From positions 2,283,751-2,347,750 of the forward strand of contig JAJEKB010021353.1 of NCBI GenBank assembly GCA_022393335.1: 64,000 nucleotides of DNA, given 5' to 3'. Position 1 is the first letter of the stretch. Every line of letters begins with the position of its first letter. The DNA is from Macrotrachela quadricornifera (Eukaryota > Rotifera > Eurotatoria > Philodinida > Philodinidae). The translations under genes were made by a program, and so were the position numbers. This document shows positions 36,428 to 46,842 of the stretch, one piece after another. The notes below the pieces were generated by a model, which saw only the letters and a list, made by a program, of their open reading frames with translations, had not been told where the DNA came from and searched no databases.

Positions 36428-37798
36428 TAGGGATCGGCGGTTCCAAAAAAAATGGAACCGAGAACCGAATTTGAAACATTATTTTAGATGTCTTTGGAAC
36501 CGGAACCGCCTTTCTCAAGTTTTTCAAAACCGGAACCGGAACCGGAACCGTGAAAATAAAAATGTTGGAACCGGAACCGGAACCGGAACCGGAACCGGCT
36601 TTTTTCCATATGATTATTAACCACAGAGGTGCAAAATCTTTATCGAGTGTCCCCGTGTGGAGAAGGAAATTTTGAGAAAAAAGCTGTTCGAAAAGAAAAT
36701 CTCATTCTCTTCATAACTAACTGTTACAGGATATAATTTATTCTTTTGAGATTTTTACTTTACAGGTTTGCTCTATTTTTGATCTTCCTAAGAACAAATA
36801 CATTACTGCCGAAATATAATTTCTTCGTTATTCTTTTTTCCAGTCTTTTTCTACATCTTTTTATTGCTTACTGAACTATCCCATGGCTTTAGAAATCAAT
36901 AGTAGGAATTTATCGAACATGAATAATTTCATTATGTGCTAGTTGTTTATTTTATGTCAAATAACGTTGGTCTATAAGCGGCGGAAAAAATATCTTGAAG
37001 AAATTTTTCGAAAAATTTGGTGTGGGAGAAAATTTTTGATTTTTTGGAAACTTCTATATCTCTGACTAATTTCATCCTGTTTTTATTGATATATGTTCTA
37101 AAGAGTAATAGTAATGTAATAAAACGTTCCATTTATTGAAAAAATGGAGGATCTCTGGAAATCAACTGATCAGTTTTTCGCCGTTTCTGTACCCTTTCTC
37201 TCAGAGCTTTAGTTTTACACAAAACGGAGTAGAACAGCTGAAACATCATTTTTCTGAACCACCTTCAAGTTAAAAGAAAAAACTGATTCAATATTATCTT
37301 CAAATTCAATTGAGAGTCGGAAACAATTGATAGCAACAGCTTCAGCAAAAAGATTCAAACAGGTTGAACAGGACAACATGTGTATATATGATGATAATGA
37401 TGTTACTCAAGGAGATAAAAAAGGGTGCCATTGGCTCATTTCATCAGACGGTTGTAGCTAAACAATCATGTCTTGTACATATAGTATTGTTAAAAATTTT
37501 CTTACTGTTTTACTTTCACTTACACTTTTGAACAGTCTTTTTCTAATAAATATTAATTTCATTTAAACTGAACAACTAGGGAACCAAAGCTTCCAGAATT
37601 AAAGTACATTTTCTTTCATTTTTCTAGTGATTTAATGGCTGCGGTTCCATGAAATATTTTACGAAGGAACCGGAACCGGTGTTTTTTCTATTCCTGCTAA
37701 CCGGAACCGGTTTTTTTACAATTTTAGGAACCAGAACCGAACCGGAACCGCCGGTTCCGGTTCCGGTTCCGGTTCTTTTTTGGAACCGCCGATCCCTA
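36428..37798. mobile_element. Non-autonomous hAT element with GGAACC subterminal repeats
   Basis: TIR TAGGGATCGGCGGTTCC at both ends and an exact 8-bp duplication ATCATTAG (36420-36427, 37799-37806). Both ends are packed with (GGAACC)n: about 36470-36600 on the left and 37660-37785 on the right. The 1371-bp body has no transposase frame. Its design parallels the autonomous hAT at 11273 with a different short repeat. Confidence 0.93.
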
Positions 37799-38319
37799 AT
37801 CATTAGTCATTATTCTACTCGATGAAATGATGAAGAGTATGGAGTAATGAAGATTATTTTCTGATCGGTCATCGGAACTACTTTCGTACACCATTCGCGA
37901 TTCATAGTCTTCTGCCTTCATCTAAAATCTGTAGAAGATCAGCTACTAGTTTCATTCCATCGTACTTTGGAAAGTTGATCCATATACCTGAGTAAGTGTG
38001 GACTTATTCTCATTACTCGTGTTGCGCATGAAAAAAAATGACAGAAAAGGCGCGAAAATCATCAATGAAGAGAGAAAAACAGAGAAAAACAATAATTTTT
38101 AACTCGAGAAAAAAAGCAATTGGATTGTCAAGAAATAAATCCAAATAAAGTTAGAAAGTGGTATTAAAAATATGTTGCAGACAGCCAGACAGACAAATGC
38201 TTTCTTTACCGTTTTGCAGATCCTAGAGTCTTCAGTCTAGGGAACAGTTGTCCATGACTAGCAATGATTTTCCCTTTCCAGAAAAAATTAAAGATAAAGT
38301 TTTGGAAACAGAAGTCATA

Positions 38320-39233
38320 CTTAGGGCATACCAAAAGTAGTGAGCCTGATACTTTATTCTCGTATAGAAGGCTTGGAGAAATTTTCTTTTTTTACTAATA
38401 GATAGAGCGTGTTTCACTCTATTTTTCTATACTATTTGATCAATATGAAACTGTTATCATAATAATAAAATTTCGATAAAATCTGTGTTTGTCGCATATA
38501 CGCTGGTAGCATGAGCATGAGTGCTTGTGAGTATTTTTGGAATAACTTTTGATGATAACAAGATAGAGAACTGCGGTTTTCGCCGTTGGAAAGAGGGGAT
38601 GAAGACGCATCAAGCTATGTATTACTGATTTTTCTAACCTGCTTTTTGTAAGGTTTTAGCTCACCTTTTAAAGAGCAAATCTATTGCATGAGTTGTTTAT
38701 AGTAAATTGTCAATAATCGTGTTCACATTTAAACCGTTAATCGAAGATCTACAAACTGCGTAAGACTCAGCTCTTTAAATTTAATTATTTATGGATAATA
38801 CCTATTCTAGACGAATCTCTACTAGGATATTCTATCAAATTTTTTGCTTTTTCTTTTTTTCATGAAACAAGCGTTTGTCCGACGGTTAGAAAATAGAATA
38901 AAAAAACCGTCAGAAATCATGTTAGAAAAATCGATAATATATGGTTCGATGCGACTTCATCTCCTCTTTCCAACGGCGAAAACCGTAGTTCTCTATATTG
39001 TTTCTATGAAAAGTTATTCCAAAAATACACACGAGGTTTCATGCTACCAGCACATATGCGACAGAAACCGATCTTATCGAAATTTTATTATTATGATAAC
39101 AGTTTCATATTGATCAAATAGCATAGAAAAATAGAGTGAAACACGCTCTATCTATTGGTAAAAAAAGAAAATTTCTCCAAGCCTTCGATACAAGAATAAA
39201 GTATCAGGCTCACTACTTTTGGTATACCCTAAG
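38320..39233. mobile_element. 914-bp mariner-type MITE, second copy
   Basis: CTTAGGGCATACCAAAAGTA to its inverse, flanked by TA. Same length and same internal hairpin (GATAGAGCG/CGCTCT) as 21716-22629; the arms also share CATATGTGCTGGTAGCAT-like sequence. Confidence 0.9.
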
Positions 39234-39367
39234 TATTTATCAAAAATAAACAGAACACTTAGTGTCGACTCGATAATGTTCTCATTTGTAAATAAAACTT
39301 TCTGATAAGAAAAAGTTATTTATAATTTGTTTCGTTGATTTTGTTGATTGCGACTTTTCATTAAAAC

Positions 39368-40704
39368 CTATGGAGAAGCGTTTATAATTTGCCAACGCTC
39401 TGGCAGAGATAGGATCCCGCGTTCGTAGAAGTCATGGGACTTTTGACCAAAGACGTTGGCGACATCCATTTTCACATCGTTCTCGTCGTCGAAATTTTTC
39501 TCATCCGAATGATGAGAAAGAGAACGAAACAAATGGTAGTCCGTTGGAGCCAAGTCAGGAAAATAAGGTGGATGAGGAATGGTAATCCATCCGAGCTTCA
39601 ATAATTTTTCGTAGGTCGACTTTACAACATGGGGGTCTTGCGTTATCGTGCAAAAAGTAAATTCAATCCTACTTTCCCTTGAGTTTTTTCGGCAACCCGA
39701 TCCAATTGTTGACAGTAGAGATCAGCAGTGATAGTGCAACCATTTGGAAGAATTTTCCAGTGAATAATCCCTTTGACGTCCCACCAAACGCTCAACATCA
39801 CCTTCTTGGGGTGTAGATTAGCCTTAGGCGTTGCTACTAGAGTCCGGCGGGAACGGGTTTTTCCCTCCCGATCCCGATTATTCTCCACTTAAACAAAACC
39901 CGATCCCGTCCCGATCCCTATAAAATACTCTACCGGGATCCCGTCCCGATCCCTATAAAATACTCTACCGGGATCCCGATCCCGATCCCTGTAAGCTAAT
40001 TTGCCGGGATCCCGATCCCGATCCCGCTTTTTTAATGAGAAAAACCATCCCGATCCCGCTCCGATCCCGATCCAGTCGTGATCGGGATCCCGATTCCAAC
40101 CTCGATGAGTCATCGCTCGGGATCCCGATCTCGATCCCGAACGGGTTAGGGAAAGGGTTCGGGAAAAAAATAGGGATCGGGGCGACCCCGCCGGACTCTA
40201 GTTGCTACGCCTGTGCCTATAGTTAATATATAACACCCACTTCTCATCGCCGGTGATAAGATTGCGAAGCCGTTGATAGTTCTGGTGAGATGTCATTAAA
40301 TTCATACAAGCATCAACTCTGTATTGAAGCTGATGTGGTGATAATTCATGGGATATCCAAACTCCATATCTCCATGTTTTGCCTAATTCATTCAGATGTT
40401 TTTCCACCGCAGTATGAGAGCACCCAAGCTGCTCTGCTAAACACCGTGAAGTCAATCGAGGATCTTGTTCGATAAGCTGCTTTAAGAGATTCACATCCAC
40501 TTCGAGTGGTCTACCGAGTCGAGGTAAATTGTCGAGTTCTAAGTTACTGTTCTTAAAACGATTGAACCAATATTGTGTTGTATGAATAGAGAGTACATCA
40601 TCGCCCATCGTGCTGCATATGTTGTTGGCTGCTTTCGTTGCTTTGTGACCCAGACGGAATTAGTGAAGTAAAAGCACCCGAATCTCTCTATTAAAAAGAT
40701 TCAT
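39368..40704 (-). pseudogene. mariner (SETMAR/Mos1-like) transposase, split by a hAT MITE
   Basis: Starts at ATG 40704 with an early stop near 40662. The N-terminal HTH includes QYWFNRFK and LPRLGRPLEVD; the catalytic domain has LITGDEKWVLY (first D). A 363-bp MITE at 39838-40200 then splits the gene exactly, with its 8-bp duplication on both sides, after which the frame resumes with KKVMLSVWWDVKG. The second catalytic block HDN is recognisable in another frame at about 39640, then a frameshift leads to PPYFPDLAPTDYHLF (third D, as in mariner DD34D). Clearly dead. The element's own TIRs could not be fixed. Confidence 0.88.
39838..40200. mobile_element. 363-bp hAT MITE with GGGATCCCGATCCCG repeats
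   Basis: TIR TAGAGTCCGGCGGG at both ends and exact 8-bp duplication GTTGCTAC (39830-39837, 40201-40208). Nearly the whole interior is a degenerate array of CCCGATCCCG/GGGATCGGG units separated by short AT spacers such as TATAAAATACTCTA. It lies inside the mariner transposase gene and is therefore younger than that copy. Confidence 0.95.
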
Positions 40705-41380
40705 TTTCAGTCCATGATCTCTAGTATTGATACACCATTGCCATTACCATAACCCATAACTAAACCTCGAATAATACATAGGTGTTATTTCTGGTGTTTG
40801 GTGTTTAATAACTATCATTTATGGATGAAGTATTAAACAATAGGGGTTGGATATGATGGGTCAAGTTATACAAGTTATACAAGTATTTCAAGTAATTTCA
40901 TCTGATGATGACATTCAAATTAGATTATAATATCGAAAATTCATGAATATTATATAAAAATTAAATTAAATTGATTATTTCTCAAAAATGTCAGTTTATT
41001 ATTAAATTCCAATCTCGATATTCCACTACATTACTCTCATATTATTAATTGATTTATCTATTGCTCTCACATAATTATTAATTACCCCTATACCAGAATT
41101 AATTTTTGGAAAATTGAGGATTATCTTTATCCTGTGTGCATCCAATAAAAGAATTCAAAAGGATGTATAAAAAAAGGTCACCATGATAGATACAGTCGAG
41201 GGTTAAGCGAGTCGCGTCGACGATAGTTACTTGTTTGTATCCATGTGTTTGTCCAGCGATACTGATAAATGTAGAATTTGATGAGGCGATAAATAATGAG
41301 TGTATCCTACTCATTTGAGGGTTAACTGAGTCGCCGCGATGAGCGTTACTTATCGGACTTGAAGACCTATGAGTACTCCC
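40705..41380. other. Non-coding flank of the mariner relic
   Basis: AT-rich sequence, with a short tandem TTATACAAG at 40865-40885. Two copies of a GAGGGTTAA(G/C)(C/T)GAGTCGC motif about 120 bp apart (41205 and 41327) mark the start of the next repeat region. Confidence 0.4.
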
Positions 41381-41820
41381 GTGATGTAGCACTTGAGGAC
41401 GTATTGGTACTCCCTAATATAAGACTTGAGGGCCTATGGTTACCCCCTGCTATAGGACTTGAGGACTTATAGATACCGCCATTGTATCGCACTTGAAGAC
41501 TTAAGGGTACCCCTATAGTATAGCACTTGAGGACCCAAAGGTACTCTCATAGTACAGCACTTGAAAACTTAAGGGTACTGTCAGAGTATAGTAGATGAGA
41601 ACCCAAAGGTACCCCCATAGTATAGTAGATGAGGACCCAAAGATACCCCCATAGTATAGCGCTTGAGTACCTAATGGTATCCACATAGTATAGTGGTTGA
41701 GAACCCAAGGGTACCTCCAATATATAGTAATTGAGGACCCAGTCCACTGGAACTGGTGCATACCTAAATATAGCAGTTGAGGACCTATGGGTACCCCCCT
41801 AATATAGGACTTCAAGGCCT
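41381..41820. repeat. Minisatellite of about 37-bp units
   Basis: About 12 copies of a unit close to GGTACCCCCATAGTATAGCA plus CTTGAGGACCCAAA. Copies differ by substitutions and a few are interrupted. Open frames across it (41513-41815 and 41547-41747, minus strand) are by-products of the repeat and should not be annotated as genes. Confidence 0.85.
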
Positions 41821-42029
41821 ATTCGAAAATAACTGCCGATGATTAAATGAATGATAAATCTGTTAGATATACCTGGTCACCAGTTGTGGACTGGAACTAT
41901 TGCATACCTACACACAAAGGATCTAAAGTCATAATTTAGAACTTGAGATTCTGGTCGATATCAATGTCAGTTAATCATAAATGGTATTTGTATTGCCATT
42001 AACCTAATAGATGTTGATTCGAGTTAAAA

Positions 42030-42215
42030 ATTATTCTTAAAAAAAAATGTTATTGTTATTTATCTGTTATTAATAACAATCACAAAAAAAAAATATTGTT
42101 ATTAATAACAATAACAAAAAAGTTATTGGTATTAATAAAAATAACAAAAAAAAGTTATTGTTATTAATGACAATAACACAACAAGTTATTGTTACTAATA
42201 ACAATAAAAATAAAT
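42030..42215. repeat. Tandem self-complementary ATT/AAT repeat
   Basis: Five or so copies of GTTATTGTTATTAATAACAATAAC separated by short A-runs; each unit is itself a palindrome. It abuts the end of the bacterial-like pseudogene and may have replaced its 3' end. Confidence 0.8.
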
Positions 42216-42225
42216 TCACACCCCT

Positions 42226-42738
42226 AATCATCCGTGATCTACGTATGTGTTCATAATTTGGTTGAATCATTGCTAATTCGTTCAGATTGAAATCATACAT
42301 ATTCATCCATTTCATCAAATCACTATTATTGCTGTTACCGATTTCATCAATGAAAGAATATTCATAATTTGTGTTGATTTCATTTGGTAAATGTTCGAAG
42401 CCAGGCGATTTCAATATCATATAACCAACAGCACAATGCACACCATTGTGATCAATAAAACGTGGTGAACGTTTTTGGTCGTCTCCTTCTTGTTGATAAT
42501 AATTATGTGTTGGAAATTGACCGTTCTTCTAATAGTCATTCAGATGATCTAATGCATTGCATTTCATCAGTGATAATGATGATTGATTACGAATCAAATT
42601 TTCGACATATTTCAAGTGAATACGAATTCGTGATTGTTCATCGACATCAATGGGATTCTGACCGAATTTGTCTTCTAAACTAGAATCACCAATTACTTTG
42701 TTGACAGGATCTCTTCCTATTGTTGTTAGAAAACCCAT
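42226..42738 (-). pseudogene. Small protein resembling a bacterial CAVGY...IQP(A)Y domain, one stop
   Basis: Two minus-strand segments (42738-42529 and from 42528 on) are in one frame interrupted only by a TAG at 42529-42531. The second part contains FP, a Pro-Arg-Phe-Ile-Asp strand, G-V-H-C-A-V-G-Y and, about 55 residues on, L-A-M-I-Q-P-N-Y. I recall this pattern (F-x-D-x-x-G-x-x-C-A-x-x-x-L and A-x-I-Q-P-A-Y) from uncharacterised bacterial secreted proteins; that is memory, not a search. No signal peptide is visible. The 3' end runs into the ATT repeat, so the true stop is lost. The single stop suggests recent loss. Confidence 0.5.
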
Positions 42739-43323
42739 TCCACGTACTGAATTGTGATAAATGAGAATTCAATACAGAAACTGTGAATATCAAACACACA
42801 TACATTACACAACTTTTTATAGACAAAAAAATAATATCGTAGTTTAAATGAAAAATGACTTTAGATCCTTCTCTTATCAACATGAAAAAATAAAATTTTT
42901 TTTCTTCTCTGTTGTCGACTTAGTAACGCAATATTAACATGTTAATGAGTCAATCTACACAGAAAGATAAACGCTCTCAACGATGCTGCCACGTATTCAA
43001 AGATAAAAGGAGAGGAGAGAAACGCATGATATTTCGTTTCGTTGACGAATAGAAGAGTTAAACGAATGTAAATGGTTTTTTTTTCTGTATTGACGTCTTT
43101 TAATAAAGGACGGGGGCGCATAAGATATGGATTTGGCCCATTGGTATTTTTCGTACCAATCCTATTGAATTTTATATCAATGAAAAGAGAAAATTGAGAC
43201 GAACATTTTGGTGCTAAAATCATGAGGTTTTCATTGAGTTTTGAAGGCTAAAAGTTATAAACAAAATAGCTCTATTTTGATCATTAATTAAATAACTGAT
43301 CCATACATAGTGGATAGAATTCG
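42739..43323. other. Non-coding stretch
   Basis: Presumed upstream region of the small bacterial-like pseudogene. A 93-codon minus-strand frame (42942-43223) has no recognisable features. Nothing else seen. Confidence 0.4.
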
Positions 43324-45160
43324 ATAGGGTGAATCCATGGAAAACGTACCACTTTATACATGACTTTCTCCGAATTGGCTGAAAATTTCAGAGTTTGTAG
43401 AGCTCGGCGAGTTGATCATTTCGGTACCAAATTATTATAGGTTTGAATGTAGTTAGGGTTAGAACTACCCTAAATAAGATTAAGTCAATTTAGCATAAAA
43501 AATGCTAAAATTCGAAAATCCTGTTTTTTTCGAAAACAGTCCGAGACAATTTTCTTCCTTATTTTACAATGAAATAGCAACAATCTATATATATTCTGGT
43601 AACTCGTCTTCAGCTCTATCGATCCATATATAAATGAAATAGTTCAGTTTAAACAAAGTAGATCTTTGATTGATGGGACCGTCGATGGATCACTACCTAA
43701 ACTTGATCTGTAAATAACAACCCTCTTCCGAATTTGGGTGAATGGTGGTATATCAGGTTTTGTAGAGTGTCACTTGCTCTATCTACTGGTATATAAGTCT
43801 TTACAGCCGGTTGAGATTCTGGTCGGTTCGAGAGCCAAAATGTTTAAACATTGCTATTATATGGCTGATTTTAGAGATTATTCGAGGATTTTTTCGAGAA
43901 ATACTCTATAGAATGAGCCGAAAATCGGTTTACTTTCGAAATATTGAATATCGTCGCACACCAAAATCTATTTCATATCAGATTCACCATCTTTAATTAA
44001 CTTCTCATTCATTTTATCTACTTTGTCAACTTACCCGTAAAATCCTGGTGAAAAAATTCCTATAAATTTTCATATAATATACTAAGAAAAAACTAGTATA
44101 TTCAGGAAATAATTGATCGCGAACCAAATTGTTGTCTGTATATGCACTAGATTGAAGAATATCTTTCTCAAGAATATAGAATATTTCAATTAAGATAAAG
44201 TTATTTGCCTCACACTCATATCAGTATACTATATAATAAGCTGAACATTGAATAGGTAATATTGAAAATTGTTTAATGATGTAAGATGTATTAGTATCGA
44301 ATAAACGTTCAACTGCATTCTTGAGATAAAGAGAAACACAAACTTTCGAGAGAAGTCAGAAAACCTTTGAGATTCATGCATTCTCTAACTAAAATATTTC
44401 AGAAAGTTTCATTGAAATGAGCGTAATAACATTGAAGATTACATAGTGTAACACTCTTTTCGATAGACTACAACCATAGAGTGACAGGAATAAAAAAGAA
44501 ATGGCTAGTGATATCTGACACATTTCTTTCTCTTCTAGTTGAGACCGATTTATCTTCAAATTTTCGGCTCATTCCATAGAGTATTTCTCGAAAAAATCCT
44601 CGAATAACCTCTGAAATCAGCCATATAATAACAATGTTTAAACATTTTGGCTCTCGAACCGACCAGAATCTCAATCGGCTGTAAAGACTTATATACCAGA
44701 AGATAGAGCAAGTGACGCTCTACAAAACCTGATATAGCACCATTCACCCAAATTCGGAAGAGGGTTGCTATTTACAGATCAAGTTTAGGTAGTGGTCCAC
44801 CGACGGTCCCATCAATCAAAGATCTACTTTTTTTAAACTAAACTATTTCATTTATATATGGATCGATAGAGCTGAAGACGAGTTACCAGAATATATATAG
44901 ATTGTTACTATTTCATTGTAAAATAAGGGAGAAAATTGTCTCGGACTGTTTTCGAAAAAAACAGGATTTTCGAATTTTAGCATTTTTTATGCTAAATTGA
45001 CTTAATCTTATTTAGGGTAGTTCTAACCCTAACTACATTCAAACCTATAATAATTTGGTACCGAAATGATCAACTCGCCGAGCGCTACAAACTCTGAAAT
45101 TTTCAGCCAATTCGGAGAATGTTGATGTAAATGTGGTACGTTTCCCATGGATTCACCTAT
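43324..45160. mobile_element. Large foldback element, ~600-bp arms, TA flanks
   Basis: Left arm 43327-43935 and right arm about 44558-45157 are inverted copies at about 90% or more identity, beginning GGGTGAATCCATGG and ending with the inverse, flanked by TA. The ~620-bp centre is AT-rich and non-coding. Open frames at 43811, 44468 and 44556 are the same arm sequence on opposite strands. An internal motif TACCAGAAGATAGAGC resembles the hairpin motif of the 914-bp MITEs. Confidence 0.92.
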
Positions 45161-46219
45161 TACAAATCCTCTTGGAAGAAAATATTTTTTTCAACTCTTT
45201 TTTTTATGTACATAAAAATAAACAAATCTTTTCCCAATCATTGAAAATGGTCTCATTTCAATCCGTCAAAAATACAGTGAACTCCAAAAGATCGAATGAG
45301 TGAAGCTCTTCGAGTTGATAAAAGTTCATTTTATTGAATAAACGAAAAAGCTGATCTCATTTCTTTTCTTAAATTATCTTGTTGCATTGAAAGTAATATC
45401 AATCGAAGTCCGTTGGAGATAGATAAAAACAATATCCAAAATATTTGATCTTTGAACTAAATCTAACTACCGAGGAATTTTCTGACCCATTGAATGGATT
45501 TTCGATCATTTGAACTCCATTTTATCGACATCGTGAGCTCATTTTATATTCTAAGTTCTCAAAATACAAACTATTTTCTTAAGATTTTATCAAATTGCGA
45601 AGGATTCAAATAAGAGTGGCTGAAGTTCTTTGGGATAATGAACTGGAAAAGTCTTTTTCTAAAACTAAATCATTCGTTTGGACTATTGCCAATTTTCTTC
45701 TTTCATAATCTGATGTTTCAACATGAAGGATTTTTCTCAATATATTCAATTCAAATGCTAATCAATCTCTTCTAACATGCATTCGAAAAAAATCTTTTAC
45801 CAAATGATTCTTTCTTCTTATCCTTATACAAAATATTTGAATAGAGATCATTGAATCATTTGTTATAAATAGAAATCTTTCTCTAATTAGATGGAAGATT
45901 GAGACGTCGATTTTTTCAAAGTGCTTGTTCTTTTGAAATGAGGAGAATGTGTAAAAGATGTTTTGATCTTCATTCTTCGTTTGGACAAAAATATTTTCCA
46001 ATGAATTGATTCAATCTGCACAACTAGTTCAAGTTCTTTCTTTGATCAATTTGAATTTCATAGTCACTAATATTGAAATATTCTTCAATGGAAAAGACAA
46101 TTTTATTTCATTATGAAATGAGAAGAATTAGAAATTATCAATCTTTCTTTTTCTTTTATTAGATAAGGAAGAAATTGTTCAGAGAAATATTTAAAGATGA
46201 TGAGAAAATTCAGTTTGTT
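45161..46219. other. AT-rich DNA, no gene recognised
   Basis: Low-complexity sequence rich in TTGAA and TTTC motifs. The 79-codon minus-strand frame at 45762-46001 has no motif. Confidence 0.4.
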
Positions 46220-46799
46220 AGGGTATTTGTAGATTACTGTCTCACCCACTCTGACTGCCGTTTCATTCGAAACTTATACCAGTTGATAGAGTTTGAAATT
46301 CTCCACCTATTGGATCACACTCTGACTCAATATCGAACAAATATCTTGATATTAGATTATAAAAATGTTGAAGAGTAATTCATTCTCACCCAATAGTATA
46401 AAAAATAATAAAACTTCGGTAAAAATGAAGCCAAATGTTCTCTATAATATTTTGAAGGTTCTGTCAATGTGACTACGATAGCTTCCCTGATTAGCTGAGA
46501 AAATATTGTGTAAACATTGTTTCTTCTTGTGTAATCTCACGGTAAGTTATCGCAATCATATTTACGTAGCTTTTAAAAAGTTATAGAGAACATTTGACTT
46601 CATTTTTACCGAAGTTTTATTATTCTTTATGCTGGTGGGTGAGAGTAAATCGCTCTTCAATGTTTTCATAGTCTAATATCAAGATATTTGTTCGATAATG
46701 TCTCAGAGTACGATCCAGCAGATGGAGAATTTCAAACTCTATTAACTGGTATAAGCTTTCGAATGAAACGGCGGTCAGAGTGTATTTTACAAAATACCC
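46220..46799. mobile_element. 580-bp long-TIR element with 9-bp target duplication
   Basis: Arms of about 265 bp (GGGTATTTGTA... and its inverse) are separated by a centre of about 50 bp. CAGTTTGTT occurs on both sides (46211-46219 and 46800-46808). Nine-base duplications with long TIRs are the signature of Mutator-like elements, unlike the TA flanks of the other MITEs here. No coding capacity beyond arm-derived frames. Confidence 0.85.
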
Positions 46800-46842
46800 C
46801 AGTTTGTTTTGTAGAGTAAAGATTGTGTCTTTAAAAAAAATG

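Noticed and set aside
36396..36620. Frame encoding GTGTGTGTG and NRNRNR repeats
   Set aside because: Translation of the (GGAACC)n subterminal repeat of a hAT element.
41513..41815. 100-codon minus-strand frame with repeated YYxxxxPLGSQ-like segments
   Set aside because: The periodicity equals the 37-bp minisatellite; 37 is not a multiple of three but three units are, which yields a pseudo-protein repeat by chance.
41381..41820. CRISPR array
   Set aside because: Units are contiguous and degenerate with no unique spacers; the genome is eukaryotic.
42942..43223. 93-codon minus-strand frame
   Set aside because: No recognisable motif, no neighbouring exon signal, length expected by chance in this much sequence.
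43811..44747. Matching small frames beginning MRFWSVREPKCLN on both strands
   Set aside because: They are the two inverted arms of the foldback element, not a duplicated gene.
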